The position numbers and the translations under genes were made by a program. Below the pieces are notes generated by a model. That model saw nothing but the letters and a program-made list of their open reading frames with translations, was not told the origin of the DNA and did not search any database. Shown in pieces: positions 31,009 to 40,626 of a DNA stretch of 44,306 nucleotides. This DNA comes from Chitinophagaceae bacterium. Its GTDB lineage: Bacteria > Bacteroidota > Bacteroidia > Chitinophagales > Chitinophagaceae. Position 1 is the stretch's first letter; each line of letters opens with the position of its first letter. The stretch spans positions 1 through 44,306 of the forward strand of contig JAHBTL010000047.1 of assembly GCA_019638615.1 (NCBI GenBank), read 5' to 3'.

Positions 31009-34000
31009 ATGAAAAAAAACGGATGCAGGATGTATTGTTATGTCCCTGCCCCAGTAATCAAATGCCTGCTGCTAATGAAAATGATCATATTGCTTACGTG
31101 TATTTTCTCCGTACAATCATTCGCCAATACCGGTATGGCACAGGGTAACATCACAATCAGGCTGGAAAATGTTTCTCTGAAAAAGGCATTCAAGACCATT
31201 GAGCGGCATACTTCTTACCGCTTTCTCTACAATGATGGCATCTTATCACCCGAACAAACCATTAATCTCAGTGTAAAGGATATGCCGGCCGATGAAGTAA
31301 TGAAAAGGTTGCTGGTTAATACAGACCTGTCCTTTAAAATTATCGGCAATGACCTTATTGTAATCGCTAACAAAAAGGATGAAGATGCATATACTTTTGC
31401 AGCTATTACAGGGCGGGTAACCAATTCCGACAACCAGCCTATTGCCAAAGTAAGCGTTGTGGAAAAAGGCACCAGCAACGGTACCGTTACAAATGAAGAC
31501 GGCACATTCTCTTTAAACGTTACGGATCCCAATGCCATTCTTGTAATCAGCTACGTGGGCTTTACTACTGAGGAAATTTCAGTAAGCGGGCGTAATAATA
31601 TACAGATTCAACTGAAAGAAAACACCCGCGACCTGAGCGATGTGGTAGTAATAGGATACGGCACTTCTAAAAGAAAAGATTTTACAGGAGCAGTATCTTC
31701 TGTAAAAATGGAAAATTCTCCATTGGCGCTGATGCCCAACTTAAATGCGCTTGAAGCCCTTAAAGGAACGGTGACCGGGCTAAATGTGGGAGCGGTAAAC
31801 TCCGCGGGTGGACAACCTTCCATACAAATACGGGGACAACGTTCTATCAGCGGATCCAACGATCCGCTTATCCTGCTGGATGGAGTGATTTATCTGGGTT
31901 CGCTCAGTGATATCAACCCCAATGATATAGCCAGCTACGACGTGCTGAAAGATGCGGTTTCCGCGGCAGCCTACGGGTCCCGGTCGGCCAATGGTATTAT
32001 TGCCATTACTACTAAAAAGGGAAAAACAGGTAAGCCCCTTATTTCTTTCAGAACGGAAGGAGCTGTTCAAAGGTGGCAGAACCGTCCTGTGATGATGAAA
32101 GGAGCGGAATGGATAGAAGTAGTAAATGCGAGGAACCAATATGATCCCGGTACTACCAGTTGGTTAAAACCCGGAGAATTAGAGAATTTAAATGCAAGTC
32201 GTGAAATCGTATGGTTAGATGAAGTGATACAAACGGGTATTACACAAAACTACCAGGCTGCTATTTCGGGCGCTGCGCAAAATGTAAATTATTACATGTC
32301 CACATCGTTTGATAATAACCGTGGCCTGGTAGTAGGTGATAAATTCAGGCATATCTCTGTAATGGGCAAAATTAATACTAAAGTCACGCCCTGGCTTGAG
32401 CTGGGGTTGGATGGCAGTTATTCCAAAAGAGATTATTCAGGCGTTGCGGCCAGTGTAGCTGCCGCCGAGCTGATGTCTCCTTACGGTGTGATGTATCGTG
32501 ATTCAGAGAGAAACTTGGAAAGATACCCTTATACACAATCGCTGGCCAATCCATTATGGGGGCTTGACGGAACCGTAAAGAACCTGGATATATATAACGC
32601 TTTCCGGTTGAATACGTATGCGGTAGTAAAGATCCCCTTTGTAAAAGGATTGAGCTATCGTGTAAACCTGCTTTCCAATTATCAAAGGCAGCAGAACGGT
32701 AATTTTAATTACGAAACCTATTATATAAAAGAAGGTACGGGCATTGAGGGACGTTATGATCCCGCCAGTGTGCAGGCGCTATTGTCTAATGCCAATGGTA
32801 ATCTTAACAACACTAATACCAATAGTTATGTGCTCGACAACATTATTACCTATGATAATACATTTGGCAGGCACAAGGTGACAGCTACCCTGGTAGCAAC
32901 ACGTGACCATTTAAAATCGGATACAATCAATACCACAGGCAGCAATTTCAGCGCCAATGGCAACACCGCGTTGGGTATCTATGGACTATCCAAAGCCGAT
33001 GTGCAAAAAGTAATCCTCAACAATACCGAGCGTTCCAATGTAGGCTACCTCGCCCGCATCAATTACGATTATGACAGCAAATATTATTTAACCGCTTCTT
33101 TCCGGCGTGACGGTGCGTCTGTTTTTGGTGAAGATAAAAGATATGCCAATTTCGGCGCTGTCGGTGTAGCCTGGAGAATTTCCGGTGAATCATTTCTGAA
33201 AGATTTCCGTCCACTGGATAACCTTAAATTAAAATTCTCATGGGGACAAAATGGTAACCAGGGGCTTAGTCCTTATGCTACTCTATCACAGGTGCTTAAC
33301 GGTGCGGCAGGCAATGCCCGTTACCAGTTTTCTGATGCACAGGGCAAAATATTCTATGGACTGGTACAAAGCTCATTAGGCAATCCCAGCCTGGGATGGG
33401 AAAAAACAACGGCTATCAATATCGGTTTTGAGTCTGCCTGGTTAATGAACCGGCTTTTTGTAGATGTGGATTATTACACTTCAAAAACCACCGACCAGAT
33501 ATTTGTTCGCAATATTCCTATTATGACAGGCTTTGGTACACAGCTCGCTTCATTGGGGCAGGTTGATAACCGCGGAGTGGAAATAACCGTAAGAACAGAA
33601 AATATCCAACGGGCCAATTTTAACTGGGGCACAACAGCTACCTTCTGGAAAAATAACAACAGGCTGACACATCTTTACGGGGAGGACAAAGACGGAGACG
33701 GGAAAGAAGATGATGATATAGCGAATAATTTTTTTATTGGAAAATCACTGGACGCAATTTACGGGTTTGAACAGGATGGTATTGTACAAACAGGTGATGA
33801 CGCCTATATTACCATGACCGGAGCGGCTCCCGGAGCGCCCAAATACGTAGACCTGAATAAAGATGGTAAAATTGATGCGGGCGACAGGACTATTTTAGGG
33901 TATAGAAAAGAAAATTTCAGGTTGAACCTGAGCAATATACTGCGCTATAAAAACTTTGAGTTATACGTGATGGTATCGGGCATTTTTGGTGGCAATGGAA

Positions 34001-34380
34001 TGTATAGGCGCAGTAACACTTCTGCCTATATGACTTCCGGAACAGGCCGTTTTAATGATAATACCATTTCCAAACCTTATTGGACACCCGATAATCCAAG
34101 CAATGTATATCCATCCGCATACTTTTCGGGAGACAGCCGTTTCCAGGGGTTGCAATCGCAACAATTTATAAGGATACAGGATGTGTCGCTCTCCTATACA
34201 ATCAATGCCGCATGGATGAAAAAGAATCACATCAATGCCATTAAAGTATTTGCGGCCGGCAGGAACCTTGCCACATTTACCAAATGGGTGGGTGGCGACC
34301 CTGAAACAGGCACTACTGTACAGTCAAACATTTTTCCTGTACCAACTACTTATTCAATAGGCGCGAACTTTAGTTTCTGA
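31009..34380 (+). CDS. SusC/RagA-family TonB-linked outer membrane transporter with STN domain (PUL 2)
   Basis: This is a 1123-residue outer-membrane importer. A long basic n-region and hydrophobic core (KMIILLTCIFSVQSFANTGM) form the signal peptide, ending near residue 45. The STN domain covers about 46-115 (SLKKAFKTIERHTSYRFLYN). A carboxypeptidase-regulatory-like domain covers about 130-205 (TGRVTNSDNQPIAKVSVVEK). The plug starts near 211 (DVVVIGYGTSKRKDFTGAVS) and includes VLKDAVSAAAYGSRSANGII. The barrel ends TTYSIGANFSF. SusD begins 19 bases downstream. The STN domain pairs it with the sigma/FecR genes just upstream. The encoded rhamnosidase downstream suggests a rhamnose-containing glycan. 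Confidence 0.96.
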   Translation: MKKNGCRMYCYVPAPVIKCLLLMKMIILLTCIFSVQSFANTGMAQGNITIRLENVSLKKAFKTIERHTSYRFLYNDGILSPEQTINLSVKDMPADEVMKRLLVNTDLSFKIIGNDLIVIANKKDEDAYTFAAITGRVTNSDNQPIAKVSVVEKGTSNGTVTNEDGTFSLNVTDPNAILVISYVGFTTEEISVSGRNNIQIQLKENTRDLSDVVVIGYGTSKRKDFTGAVSSVKMENSPLALMPNLNALEALKGTVTGLNVGAVNSAGGQPSIQIRGQRSISGSNDPLILLDGVIYLGSLSDINPNDIASYDVLKDAVSAAAYGSRSANGIIAITTKKGKTGKPLISFRTEGAVQRWQNRPVMMKGAEWIEVVNARNQYDPGTTSWLKPGELENLNASREIVWLDEVIQTGITQNYQAAISGAAQNVNYYMSTSFDNNRGLVVGDKFRHISVMGKINTKVTPWLELGLDGSYSKRDYSGVAASVAAAELMSPYGVMYRDSERNLERYPYTQSLANPLWGLDGTVKNLDIYNAFRLNTYAVVKIPFVKGLSYRVNLLSNYQRQQNGNFNYETYYIKEGTGIEGRYDPASVQALLSNANGNLNNTNTNSYVLDNIITYDNTFGRHKVTATLVATRDHLKSDTINTTGSNFSANGNTALGIYGLSKADVQKVILNNTERSNVGYLARINYDYDSKYYLTASFRRDGASVFGEDKRYANFGAVGVAWRISGESFLKDFRPLDNLKLKFSWGQNGNQGLSPYATLSQVLNGAAGNARYQFSDAQGKIFYGLVQSSLGNPSLGWEKTTAINIGFESAWLMNRLFVDVDYYTSKTTDQIFVRNIPIMTGFGTQLASLGQVDNRGVEITVRTENIQRANFNWGTTATFWKNNNRLTHLYGEDKDGDGKEDDDIANNFFIGKSLDAIYGFEQDGIVQTGDDAYITMTGAAPGAPKYVDLNKDGKIDAGDRTILGYRKENFRLNLSNILRYKNFELYVMVSGIFGGNGMYRRSNTSAYMTSGTGRFNDNTISKPYWTPDNPSNVYPSAYFSGDSRFQGLQSQQFIRIQDVSLSYTINAAWMKKNHINAIKVFAAGRNLATFTKWVGGDPETGTTVQSNIFPVPTTYSIGANFSF

Positions 34381-34399
34381 TCCATTAAAACAAACTGAA

Positions 34400-36100
34400 A
34401 TGAAAACATTACAATACATAAGTGGTATCTGTTTTTGTATACTGCTCATCCATATTGCAGGTTGCAAAAAAATAGATGATAAATTCCTGAATACACCTCC
34501 CGAAACATTTTATACGGTAGATAATATTTTTACCACCTCTGCGCAAATAGACCAGGCGGTAATAGCTATCTATTCACAGTTGAGGGATATTTGGGCAAAT
34601 CCTACCGAACAAGGCTGGACTTTTGTATTCAGGGGTAATGGCACAGATATGTTTGATGTGCCCAGTATAAGACGGAGCAATACATTTAACAACTACGGGC
34701 TTATCAATCCTAACAGCGGCAATTTTAACAGTATATACGGCGTGTGGTACCAGATCATAGCAAAGGCAAATCTTGCTATTTACAGTGCGGAACAACCGAA
34801 TATCAGTTGGGCCTCTGATGCTGAAAAAGCGGGCACGCTGGCCCAGGCCAGGTTCTTCCGTGCTTTCGCTTACCGCAACCTGGCAGAGCTGTTTGGCGGC
34901 GTGCCCATAGTAACCGATATTACAAAAGTAGCCCGGTATGATTATACACGGGCGACACGGGCAGAAACCTATCAGTATGCCATAGACGAGCTGCTGGCTA
35001 TTGAAAATGATCTGCCCGAAGTAACGGCAACGGGCGGGCGGCTGGTGAAAGGCGCCGCACAACACAATCTTTGCGAATTATACCTGGCGCTGGGCACACA
35101 ACTGCAGGCTGATGGCGATGCCTCCGGAGCTGCCAGTGCGTTTACACAATCTATTGCTTATGGCAACAAGGTAATTGACGGAGGGGTCTATTCCTTAATG
35201 GCTTCCCGCTATGGCGCCCGTCAAACAGAACCCCAGGGCAATGTATACTGGGATCTGTTCCAGGAAAATAATGTCAACTACCAGGATGGCAACAAAGAAT
35301 GCATTTGGGCCATCCAGATTGATTACACAGCCTATCGTGCAGAAGATCCCAGGTCAAAATTGCCTTATTCGCGTACCTACGGCCCTGTTTTCCGCGACGG
35401 CGCACCGGGTAACCTCACCGGCACAGGCGCTGATGTGGGCGGGCGCGGGATCGCGCAAATAATACCTACTATGTATGCCCGTGATAGTATTTACAATGGC
35501 GTATTTGCAGATGATATGCGCAATTCGGATATTGTATTCAGGAGAAATATCCTGGGGAATGTTCCTTCTTCTCCTTACTACGGACAGCCTGTTCCCTGGT
35601 CAGTATTGTATGATACCAAAGATCACCAGAGCCTCAATTATCCTATATCCTGTAAAATAGCTACTGATAAATATACAGGTATAGCCGATGGCGAGAATTT
35701 AAGCAACCTCTTCCGGGATGATTATTTTATCCGGCTGCCTGAAACCATTTTGTTACGTGCGGAAGCCAAACAACGCAGTGGTGATAAGGCAGGCGCTGCC
35801 GCTGATATCAACCTGCTTCGTACCCGCGCCAACTGCAGTTACCTGGTAACAGCAGCAGATATGGATGATCAATTCAATATGATATTAGATGAACGGGCGC
35901 GTGAGCTGGTATATGAAGAATGCCGCTGGAACACACTGCTTCGCATGGGTGGTACCATTGCCGTGGATCGTATCAGGAAATACGCGTTCTGGCCCGAAGC
36001 GGCGGCTACGCTTTCATTCAATTACAATCTATGGCCTATTCCACAGTTGGTGATTGATGCAAACAAAGATGTAAAACTGGAGCAAAATCCCGGCTGGTAA
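34400..36100 (+). CDS. SusD/RagB-family glycan-binding lipoprotein (PUL 2)
   Basis: This 566-residue surface lipoprotein has a signal peptide ending in the lipobox IAGC with Cys22 lipidated. SusD-like helices include KAGTLAQARFFRAFAYRNLA, followed by LFGGVPIVTD, a typical SusD loop. The C-terminal RagB region contains FIRLPETILLRAEAKQRSGD and ILDERARELVYEECRWNTLL, followed by a standard end LWPIPQLVIDANKD. It is longer than the PUL 1 SusD by about 50 residues, mostly in the central insertion (about 290-420). It follows SusC by 19 bases and precedes the GH106 gene by 35 bases, so the three should be one transcript. Confidence 0.95.
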   Translation: MKTLQYISGICFCILLIHIAGCKKIDDKFLNTPPETFYTVDNIFTTSAQIDQAVIAIYSQLRDIWANPTEQGWTFVFRGNGTDMFDVPSIRRSNTFNNYGLINPNSGNFNSIYGVWYQIIAKANLAIYSAEQPNISWASDAEKAGTLAQARFFRAFAYRNLAELFGGVPIVTDITKVARYDYTRATRAETYQYAIDELLAIENDLPEVTATGGRLVKGAAQHNLCELYLALGTQLQADGDASGAASAFTQSIAYGNKVIDGGVYSLMASRYGARQTEPQGNVYWDLFQENNVNYQDGNKECIWAIQIDYTAYRAEDPRSKLPYSRTYGPVFRDGAPGNLTGTGADVGGRGIAQIIPTMYARDSIYNGVFADDMRNSDIVFRRNILGNVPSSPYYGQPVPWSVLYDTKDHQSLNYPISCKIATDKYTGIADGENLSNLFRDDYFIRLPETILLRAEAKQRSGDKAGAAADINLLRTRANCSYLVTAADMDDQFNMILDERARELVYEECRWNTLLRMGGTIAVDRIRKYAFWPEAAATLSFNYNLWPIPQLVIDANKDVKLEQNPGW

Positions 36101-36135
36101 ATTCCACAAAACGAGCGAAAAGACTGATACAGGTT

Positions 36136-39100
36136 ATGCTGAAAATTAAGCTTACTATACCAATATTGTTTTGCTGTACATTGCTGGCAGCGCAAAAACT
36201 GAACTATACGCTCCATTCATCTAACGAGGTAGACTATGCGCAGTTGCAGAAAGGCTTTGTGCAGCCGCCGGCAGAATCGCAACTGCGCTGCTACTGGTGG
36301 TGGCTCAACAGCATGGCAACTAAGGAATCTATTACGCGAGACCTGGAAGCAATGAAAAAAAAAGGGTATGGCGGCGCTTCCATTGTAGATGCCGGCAGTT
36401 CCAGTTACAACGTGGCTGCTAAAACGCAGGCAGGCCCATTATTTATGAGCGCTGAATGGATGGAATTGTATAAACATGCCGTAAAAGAGGCAGAACGTAT
36501 TGGTATAGAATTAAGCGTGAATACGCAAAGCGGCTGGAATCCCGGTGGCCCCACTATTACCCCTGAGCTGGCACAGAAGAAAATTGTGTTTACCGAAACC
36601 AGGATACAGGGTGGGAAAAAAATCGAGATCAACCTGCCGCAACCTGCGTCAAAATTAATATACCGCGATATTATCGTACAGGCATTTCCCGAACATCCAG
36701 GCTCACCTGTAAAAAATGATGCCATTAAAAACTGGAGGCTGAAATCTTTCAATGAGAGTTTTGGCATGAAAGGAGTATATCCATTATATCAGCTAAGAGA
36801 AGAAGAAACCGGTGCAGATAAAATACAGGGCATTCAAACATCTGCCATCATTGACCTTAGCGATAAATTTATAAATGGTGTTCTTGCATGGGATGTGCCC
36901 GAAGGAGAATGGACTATTATCCGCTATGGCTGGACCTGTACCGGCGCCGTTACCTCTACCAACAGCGATGGCTGGAGCGGGTTGTCGGTAGATCATCTTG
37001 ACCCGGATGCATTTAACGCATTTAGAAGGGATATAATATTGCCACTGATCACAAACGCACAGTCGGTGGGTAATAGTCTTCATTTTTTACAAACAGACAG
37101 TTGGGAAATGGGAAACGTGGGATGGACCAATAATTTTCCTGGTGAATTTAAAAAATTCAGAGGTTACGATATCATGCCCTATCTTCCGGTATTGGCAGGC
37201 AGAATAGTAGAGAATGCAGATATATCCAACCGGTTCCTCCATGATTACCGGGTAACGATTGGCGACTGTGTGGCGGCCAATCATTACCAGCTATTCAGTA
37301 ACCTGGCGCATCAATATGGATTGGGTTTTCACCCTGAATCAGGCGGGCCGCATTCAGCGCCGGTAGATGCATTGAAAGTGATGGCAATCAATGATTTTCC
37401 GCAGGGCGAATTCTGGGCCATGGCTAACACACATCGCATTAAAGATGCTGAAAGACTGGCGGTAAAACAAAGCGCCAGCGTGGCCCATACCAATGGCAAA
37501 CGGTTTGTAGCGGCAGAAGGTCCTACTTCTATCGGCCCACAATGGGAAAGATCACCAAAGGATCTCAAAAGCAATATTGACCGGGTATTCTGCTCCGGCG
37601 TGAACAGGATAGTATGGCATACGTTTACGTCTTCTCCTAAGGAATTCGGACTGCCGGGTAATGAATATTTCGCCGGCACGCACATGAACCCAAATGTTAC
37701 GTGGTGGAAGCAGGCGGACAATTTTATCAGTTACCTTAACCGCTGCTCCTGGCTGTTGTCAAAAGGTTTGTTTGTTGGAGATGCGCTGTATTATTATGGG
37801 GATGATGTACCCAATTTTGTTTTCCTGAAAGAAGATATCAAAGACCTTGCTTATGGATACGATTGGGATAAATGCTCGAAAGAGGCATTGCTCAAAAATG
37901 CATCGGTAAAAAATAACCAGTTGGTTTTTCCGGATGGAACAGCATACAAAGTGTTGGTTTTGCCCAACGAAAACGCAATAGATGTAACATTGCTTCGCAA
38001 ACTGGAAACAATGGTGCAACAGGGGCTTACGCTTGTAGGACCCAGGCCGCTAAAAGACGGAAGCCTGAGCAATTATCCGCAAAATGACCGGGAACTAACG
38101 GCGATAGCTAACCGCATGTGGGAAGCGACAGACGGGATATCCCGTACTGAAAATAAATATGGCAGGGGAAAAGTAGTATGGGGCAAGGATGTGAATACTG
38201 TGTTGCGCGAAATGAAAGTAGCTCCTGACTTTAGCTTTAAAAGTCCCGACAGTGCCACAGCGCTTGATTATATCCATCGTACAGGTAAGGATGCTGAAAT
38301 TTATTTTGTGGCTAACCGCTTTGGCAGGAAAGGTATCAGTGATTTTGAATACCGCTATATTACTACTTTACCCGACAGGTACGAAAGCGTGGAATGCTCA
38401 TTTCGGGTAAGCGGTATGGTGCCGGAGCTATGGGATCCGGTAACCGGCGAAACCAGTGAAATAGTCGTATATCGCGAGGAGAACGGGCAAACTATTATTC
38501 CTCTGCATTTTAATCCCGATGGATCCCTGTTCGTTATTTTCAGGAAAAAGACTGCAGAAGCGCATGTAGTAAAAATTGAAAAAGACGGGCAATCGCTTTT
38601 TCCCGGGCTGCAGTTGAATAATACAGGCAAACCATTCATTGACGTGTTGCGTAAGTCGGGGAAGGTCGTTACCACTTTGTTTGAGCCAGGCAATTATACG
38701 CTGCACTGGTCGAACGGGAAGGTGACCAATAGCCGGCTTGCAAAGCCCAACGCCGCTACTACATTAAGCGGCACATGGAATATCAGTTTTGATACATCCT
38801 GGGGAGGCCCCGCACATATTACAACGGATACATTGCGGTCGTGGACAGATTTTGAAGACAACGGTATAAAATATTATTCCGGAACTGCCGTATACAGGAA
38901 AAGTTTTCCGGTGAGCAATCTTCACCTGAAACGATCTAAAGTGATCCTCGACCTGGGCAATGTACTGGAGCTGGCAACTGTAAGGATCAACGGGCATACA
39001 TTGCCTGTTGTTTGGACGCCGCCTTTTACTGCAGATATAACCGCCTTTGTAAAGCCGGGCAACAATTTGCTGGAAGTGGAGGTAACCAATTTATGGCCCA

Positions 39101-39258
39101 ACCGGCTGATAGGCGATGGAAAGCTCCCGCCGGAACAAAGGCGTACCGAAACGAATGTCATGAAATTCAACAGTCCCGATGCGGAGAAGCTGCTGAGAGC
39201 ATCCGGCCTGCTGGGACCGGTTACCATTAGCTATATTCACAACGAATACATGAAGTAA
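36136..39258 (+). CDS. GH106 family alpha-L-rhamnosidase
   Basis: This is a 1040-residue exported glycoside hydrolase of family 106, whose characterised members release alpha-linked L-rhamnose. The signal peptide ends near residue 19 (FCCTLLAAQ). The catalytic TIM-barrel region starts with LRCYWWWLNSMATKESITRD and KKKGYGGASIVD. Conserved glutamates lie in GLGFHPESGGPHSAP (Glu401) and in FVAAEGPTSIGPQWE (Glu461), followed by GVNRIVWHTFTSSP. A C-terminal beta-sandwich of the sugar-binding type (YYSGTAVYRKSF, VRINGHTLPVVWTPPF, NNLLEVEVTNLWPNRLIGDG) ends the protein. It is the only enzyme gene in PUL 2; a strong hairpin follows. The family is secure, the natural polymer (pectin rhamnogalacturonan or other) is inferred. 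Confidence 0.93.
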   Translation: MLKIKLTIPILFCCTLLAAQKLNYTLHSSNEVDYAQLQKGFVQPPAESQLRCYWWWLNSMATKESITRDLEAMKKKGYGGASIVDAGSSSYNVAAKTQAGPLFMSAEWMELYKHAVKEAERIGIELSVNTQSGWNPGGPTITPELAQKKIVFTETRIQGGKKIEINLPQPASKLIYRDIIVQAFPEHPGSPVKNDAIKNWRLKSFNESFGMKGVYPLYQLREEETGADKIQGIQTSAIIDLSDKFINGVLAWDVPEGEWTIIRYGWTCTGAVTSTNSDGWSGLSVDHLDPDAFNAFRRDIILPLITNAQSVGNSLHFLQTDSWEMGNVGWTNNFPGEFKKFRGYDIMPYLPVLAGRIVENADISNRFLHDYRVTIGDCVAANHYQLFSNLAHQYGLGFHPESGGPHSAPVDALKVMAINDFPQGEFWAMANTHRIKDAERLAVKQSASVAHTNGKRFVAAEGPTSIGPQWERSPKDLKSNIDRVFCSGVNRIVWHTFTSSPKEFGLPGNEYFAGTHMNPNVTWWKQADNFISYLNRCSWLLSKGLFVGDALYYYGDDVPNFVFLKEDIKDLAYGYDWDKCSKEALLKNASVKNNQLVFPDGTAYKVLVLPNENAIDVTLLRKLETMVQQGLTLVGPRPLKDGSLSNYPQNDRELTAIANRMWEATDGISRTENKYGRGKVVWGKDVNTVLREMKVAPDFSFKSPDSATALDYIHRTGKDAEIYFVANRFGRKGISDFEYRYITTLPDRYESVECSFRVSGMVPELWDPVTGETSEIVVYREENGQTIIPLHFNPDGSLFVIFRKKTAEAHVVKIEKDGQSLFPGLQLNNTGKPFIDVLRKSGKVVTTLFEPGNYTLHWSNGKVTNSRLAKPNAATTLSGTWNISFDTSWGGPAHITTDTLRSWTDFEDNGIKYYSGTAVYRKSFPVSNLHLKRSKVILDLGNVLELATVRINGHTLPVVWTPPFTADITAFVKPGNNLLEVEVTNLWPNRLIGDGKLPPEQRRTETNVMKFNSPDAEKLLRASGLLGPVTISYIHNEYMK

Positions 39259-39272
39259 AGTACAGAACAGGT

Positions 39273-39346
39273 AATCCTATAAGGTTTGCAGCGCGGCCCT
39301 GCCCCCTAAAGGGGAATAGCAGTGCGGCAAACCTTATAGGATTTTT
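39273..39346 (+). terminator. Long terminator hairpin after the GH106 gene
   Basis: AATCCTATAAGGTTTGC (39273-39289) pairs perfectly over 17 bp with its complement at 39327-39343. The 37-base apical region contains a second stem CCCC-TAAA-GGGG. The 3' arm runs into five Ts. It is unusually long for a terminator and looks like a mobile or repeated terminator element. Confidence 0.75.
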
Positions 39347-39367
39347 CGTTCGCGATGTTGCTGTTAA

Positions 39368-39577
39368 GCACTTGAAAATTACATCCGGTCAAACAACCTG
39401 AAGTTTACCGTTTTGTATAATGGCAAAGCAATAAAGAAAGAATACCATGCGCCCGCGGCTCCCTATTTCTACGTGATTGATCCAACCGGCAAAATAATCA
39501 AAAGTGTAGTTATGTGCTCAGACGACTGGCAACAAATGTTTACCGAAGTGATTGATGCCGCTTTATCCGGTAAATAA
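39368..39577 (+). pseudogene. 3' remnant of a thioredoxin-like protein gene
   Basis: The forward frame from an in-frame stop at 39365-39367 to TAA at 39575-39577 has no start codon before its late methionine. It reads LENYIRSNNLKFTVLYNGKA and later APAAPYFYVIDPTGKIIKSV. This is the C-terminal part of a thioredoxin/TlpA-like fold: the cis-proline strand (AAPYFYVIDPTGKI) and the last helix (WQQMFTEVIDAAL). The N-terminal half with the CxxC site is missing. The remnant begins just after the long hairpin at 39273-39346, so an insertion or deletion there may have removed the rest. About 70 residues remain. Confidence 0.6.
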
Positions 39578-39673
39578 ATATGCCATTCAAAACAATGAGA
39601 GATTGATCATCCCAATCCAATTGTTCCCCCGGTCATTTGACAAGAGCAAGGTATTATAATACGTATGACCTTT

Positions 39674-40162
39674 TCATATAAACAACCCCCACTCATCTTC
39701 ATGATCATCTTTAACAAACGTATTTACCCATTGTTTAAACAGTTCCCGGAAAATATCCATTTCCTGCGCAATGGCTTCCGCATATTTTTCTTCGCCTGCT
39801 CCCACCATAGCTGTAAAATGGATCTGTTCCATCAATTCGCGGCAATTATAGCGTACGATAGACGCATTTTCCATTTTAAGAACGTACATGTCTGCGCCCG
39901 CCGCTCCAATAATTTTGGGGGCAACAATAAAAAGATTTTGCCAGATCAGCTCTTTGTTTTTTTCCGCATGATCATATTCCCGGGAATCCTGTAAGGTTTC
40001 GCAGTACGACTCCACCAGCAGGAATATTTCACGCCATTTGTTGTACAGATTTTTAGCAGCTTCCATCTGGGGCTTCCATTTCCACTCCTCCCCTTCAAAC
40101 CGCCGTTTCAACAGCCGGTGATCATCCCACTCGGGTAAGCTATGCATTTCACTAAAATCCAT
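39674..40162 (-). CDS. Conserved-looking hypothetical protein
   Basis: This is a 162-residue soluble, mainly helical protein. It starts with MDFSEMHSLPEWDDHRLLKR and is rich in Trp, Glu and Lys. No signal peptide, membrane segment or catalytic motif is visible. The helix pattern (QMEAAKNLYNKWREIFLLVE; AGADMYVLKMENASIVRYNC; EKYAEAIAQEMDIFRELFKQ) suggests a helical bundle. The ATG start and protein-like composition make it a likely real gene. It stands alone on the reverse strand, and convergent with the remnant at 39368. Function unknown. Confidence 0.7.
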   Translation of the reverse strand: MDFSEMHSLPEWDDHRLLKRRFEGEEWKWKPQMEAAKNLYNKWREIFLLVESYCETLQDSREYDHAEKNKELIWQNLFIVAPKIIGAAGADMYVLKMENASIVRYNCRELMEQIHFTAMVGAGEEKYAEAIAQEMDIFRELFKQWVNTFVKDDHEDEWGLFI

Positions 40163-40626
40163 AATAATATTTTCAGTTTGGGGTTTGTAGTCACTGTTGT
40201 CCGGTTAAAATGTTAACCGAAACGACCAAAGCCAGTACTGTACCGAACTTCATTAAAGTTTACCGCATGACCCACTTACCACAAGGTATTCCACTTTTTT
40301 CTTGATAAAAAAGTGAAGCAAAAAATCAAGGCTGTGGGAAAATGGCTAAAAATTGTCTTTCCCGGCTAAGAAAAACAAGTTCCAGCAGTAGATCAAACCC
40401 AGTAGTGGTGCGACTTCTGAGCTAATTGCACTTCCTAACTGTGGCATATGGTGTTTTTCTTTAGGCGCCGTCCAAGCCAATTTTCTTAACGCCATTTTTC
40501 CGAGGCCGACATCCCTTCGTATTTTACCGGACAATACTGGTTTGTAGTCTATGGTTTGTAGTTGGAAGTCTATGGTTTGTAGTTGCATGCAAGAAACAAT
40601 AAACTATAAACAAGAAACTATAAACC
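40163..40626. other. Gene-free interval with short repeats
   Basis: No supported gene. It contains a perfect hairpin CACTTTTTT-CTTGAT-AAAAAAGTG (40292-40315), similar in plan to the hairpin in the dispersed repeats at 23171 and 28031. It also has three copies of TGGTTTGTAG (40538-40547, 40552-40561, 40573-40582), followed by AACTATAAAC-type inverted partners at 40602-40625. These low-complexity repeats just downstream of a reverse-strand gene look like degenerate intergenic repeats. Confidence 0.5.
40538..40582. repeat. Short direct repeats TGGTTTGTAG, three copies
   Basis: Three exact copies are spaced 14 and 21 bases apart, with partly conserved spacers (TCTA, then TTGGAAGTCTA). Inverted versions (AACTATAAAC) occur at 40602-40625. 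They appear to be degenerate expansion of a short motif rather than binding sites. Confidence 0.5.

Noticed and set aside
39651-39662. Palindrome GTATTATAATAC within GGTCAT...ATGACC
   Set aside because: A/T-rich and short; no T-run fits a terminator for the reverse-strand gene, so it was not called.
40346-40588. 80-residue reverse open frame
   Set aside because: Its start lies in the TGGTTTGTAG repeats and the sequence shows no family; more likely repeat-derived intergenic DNA.
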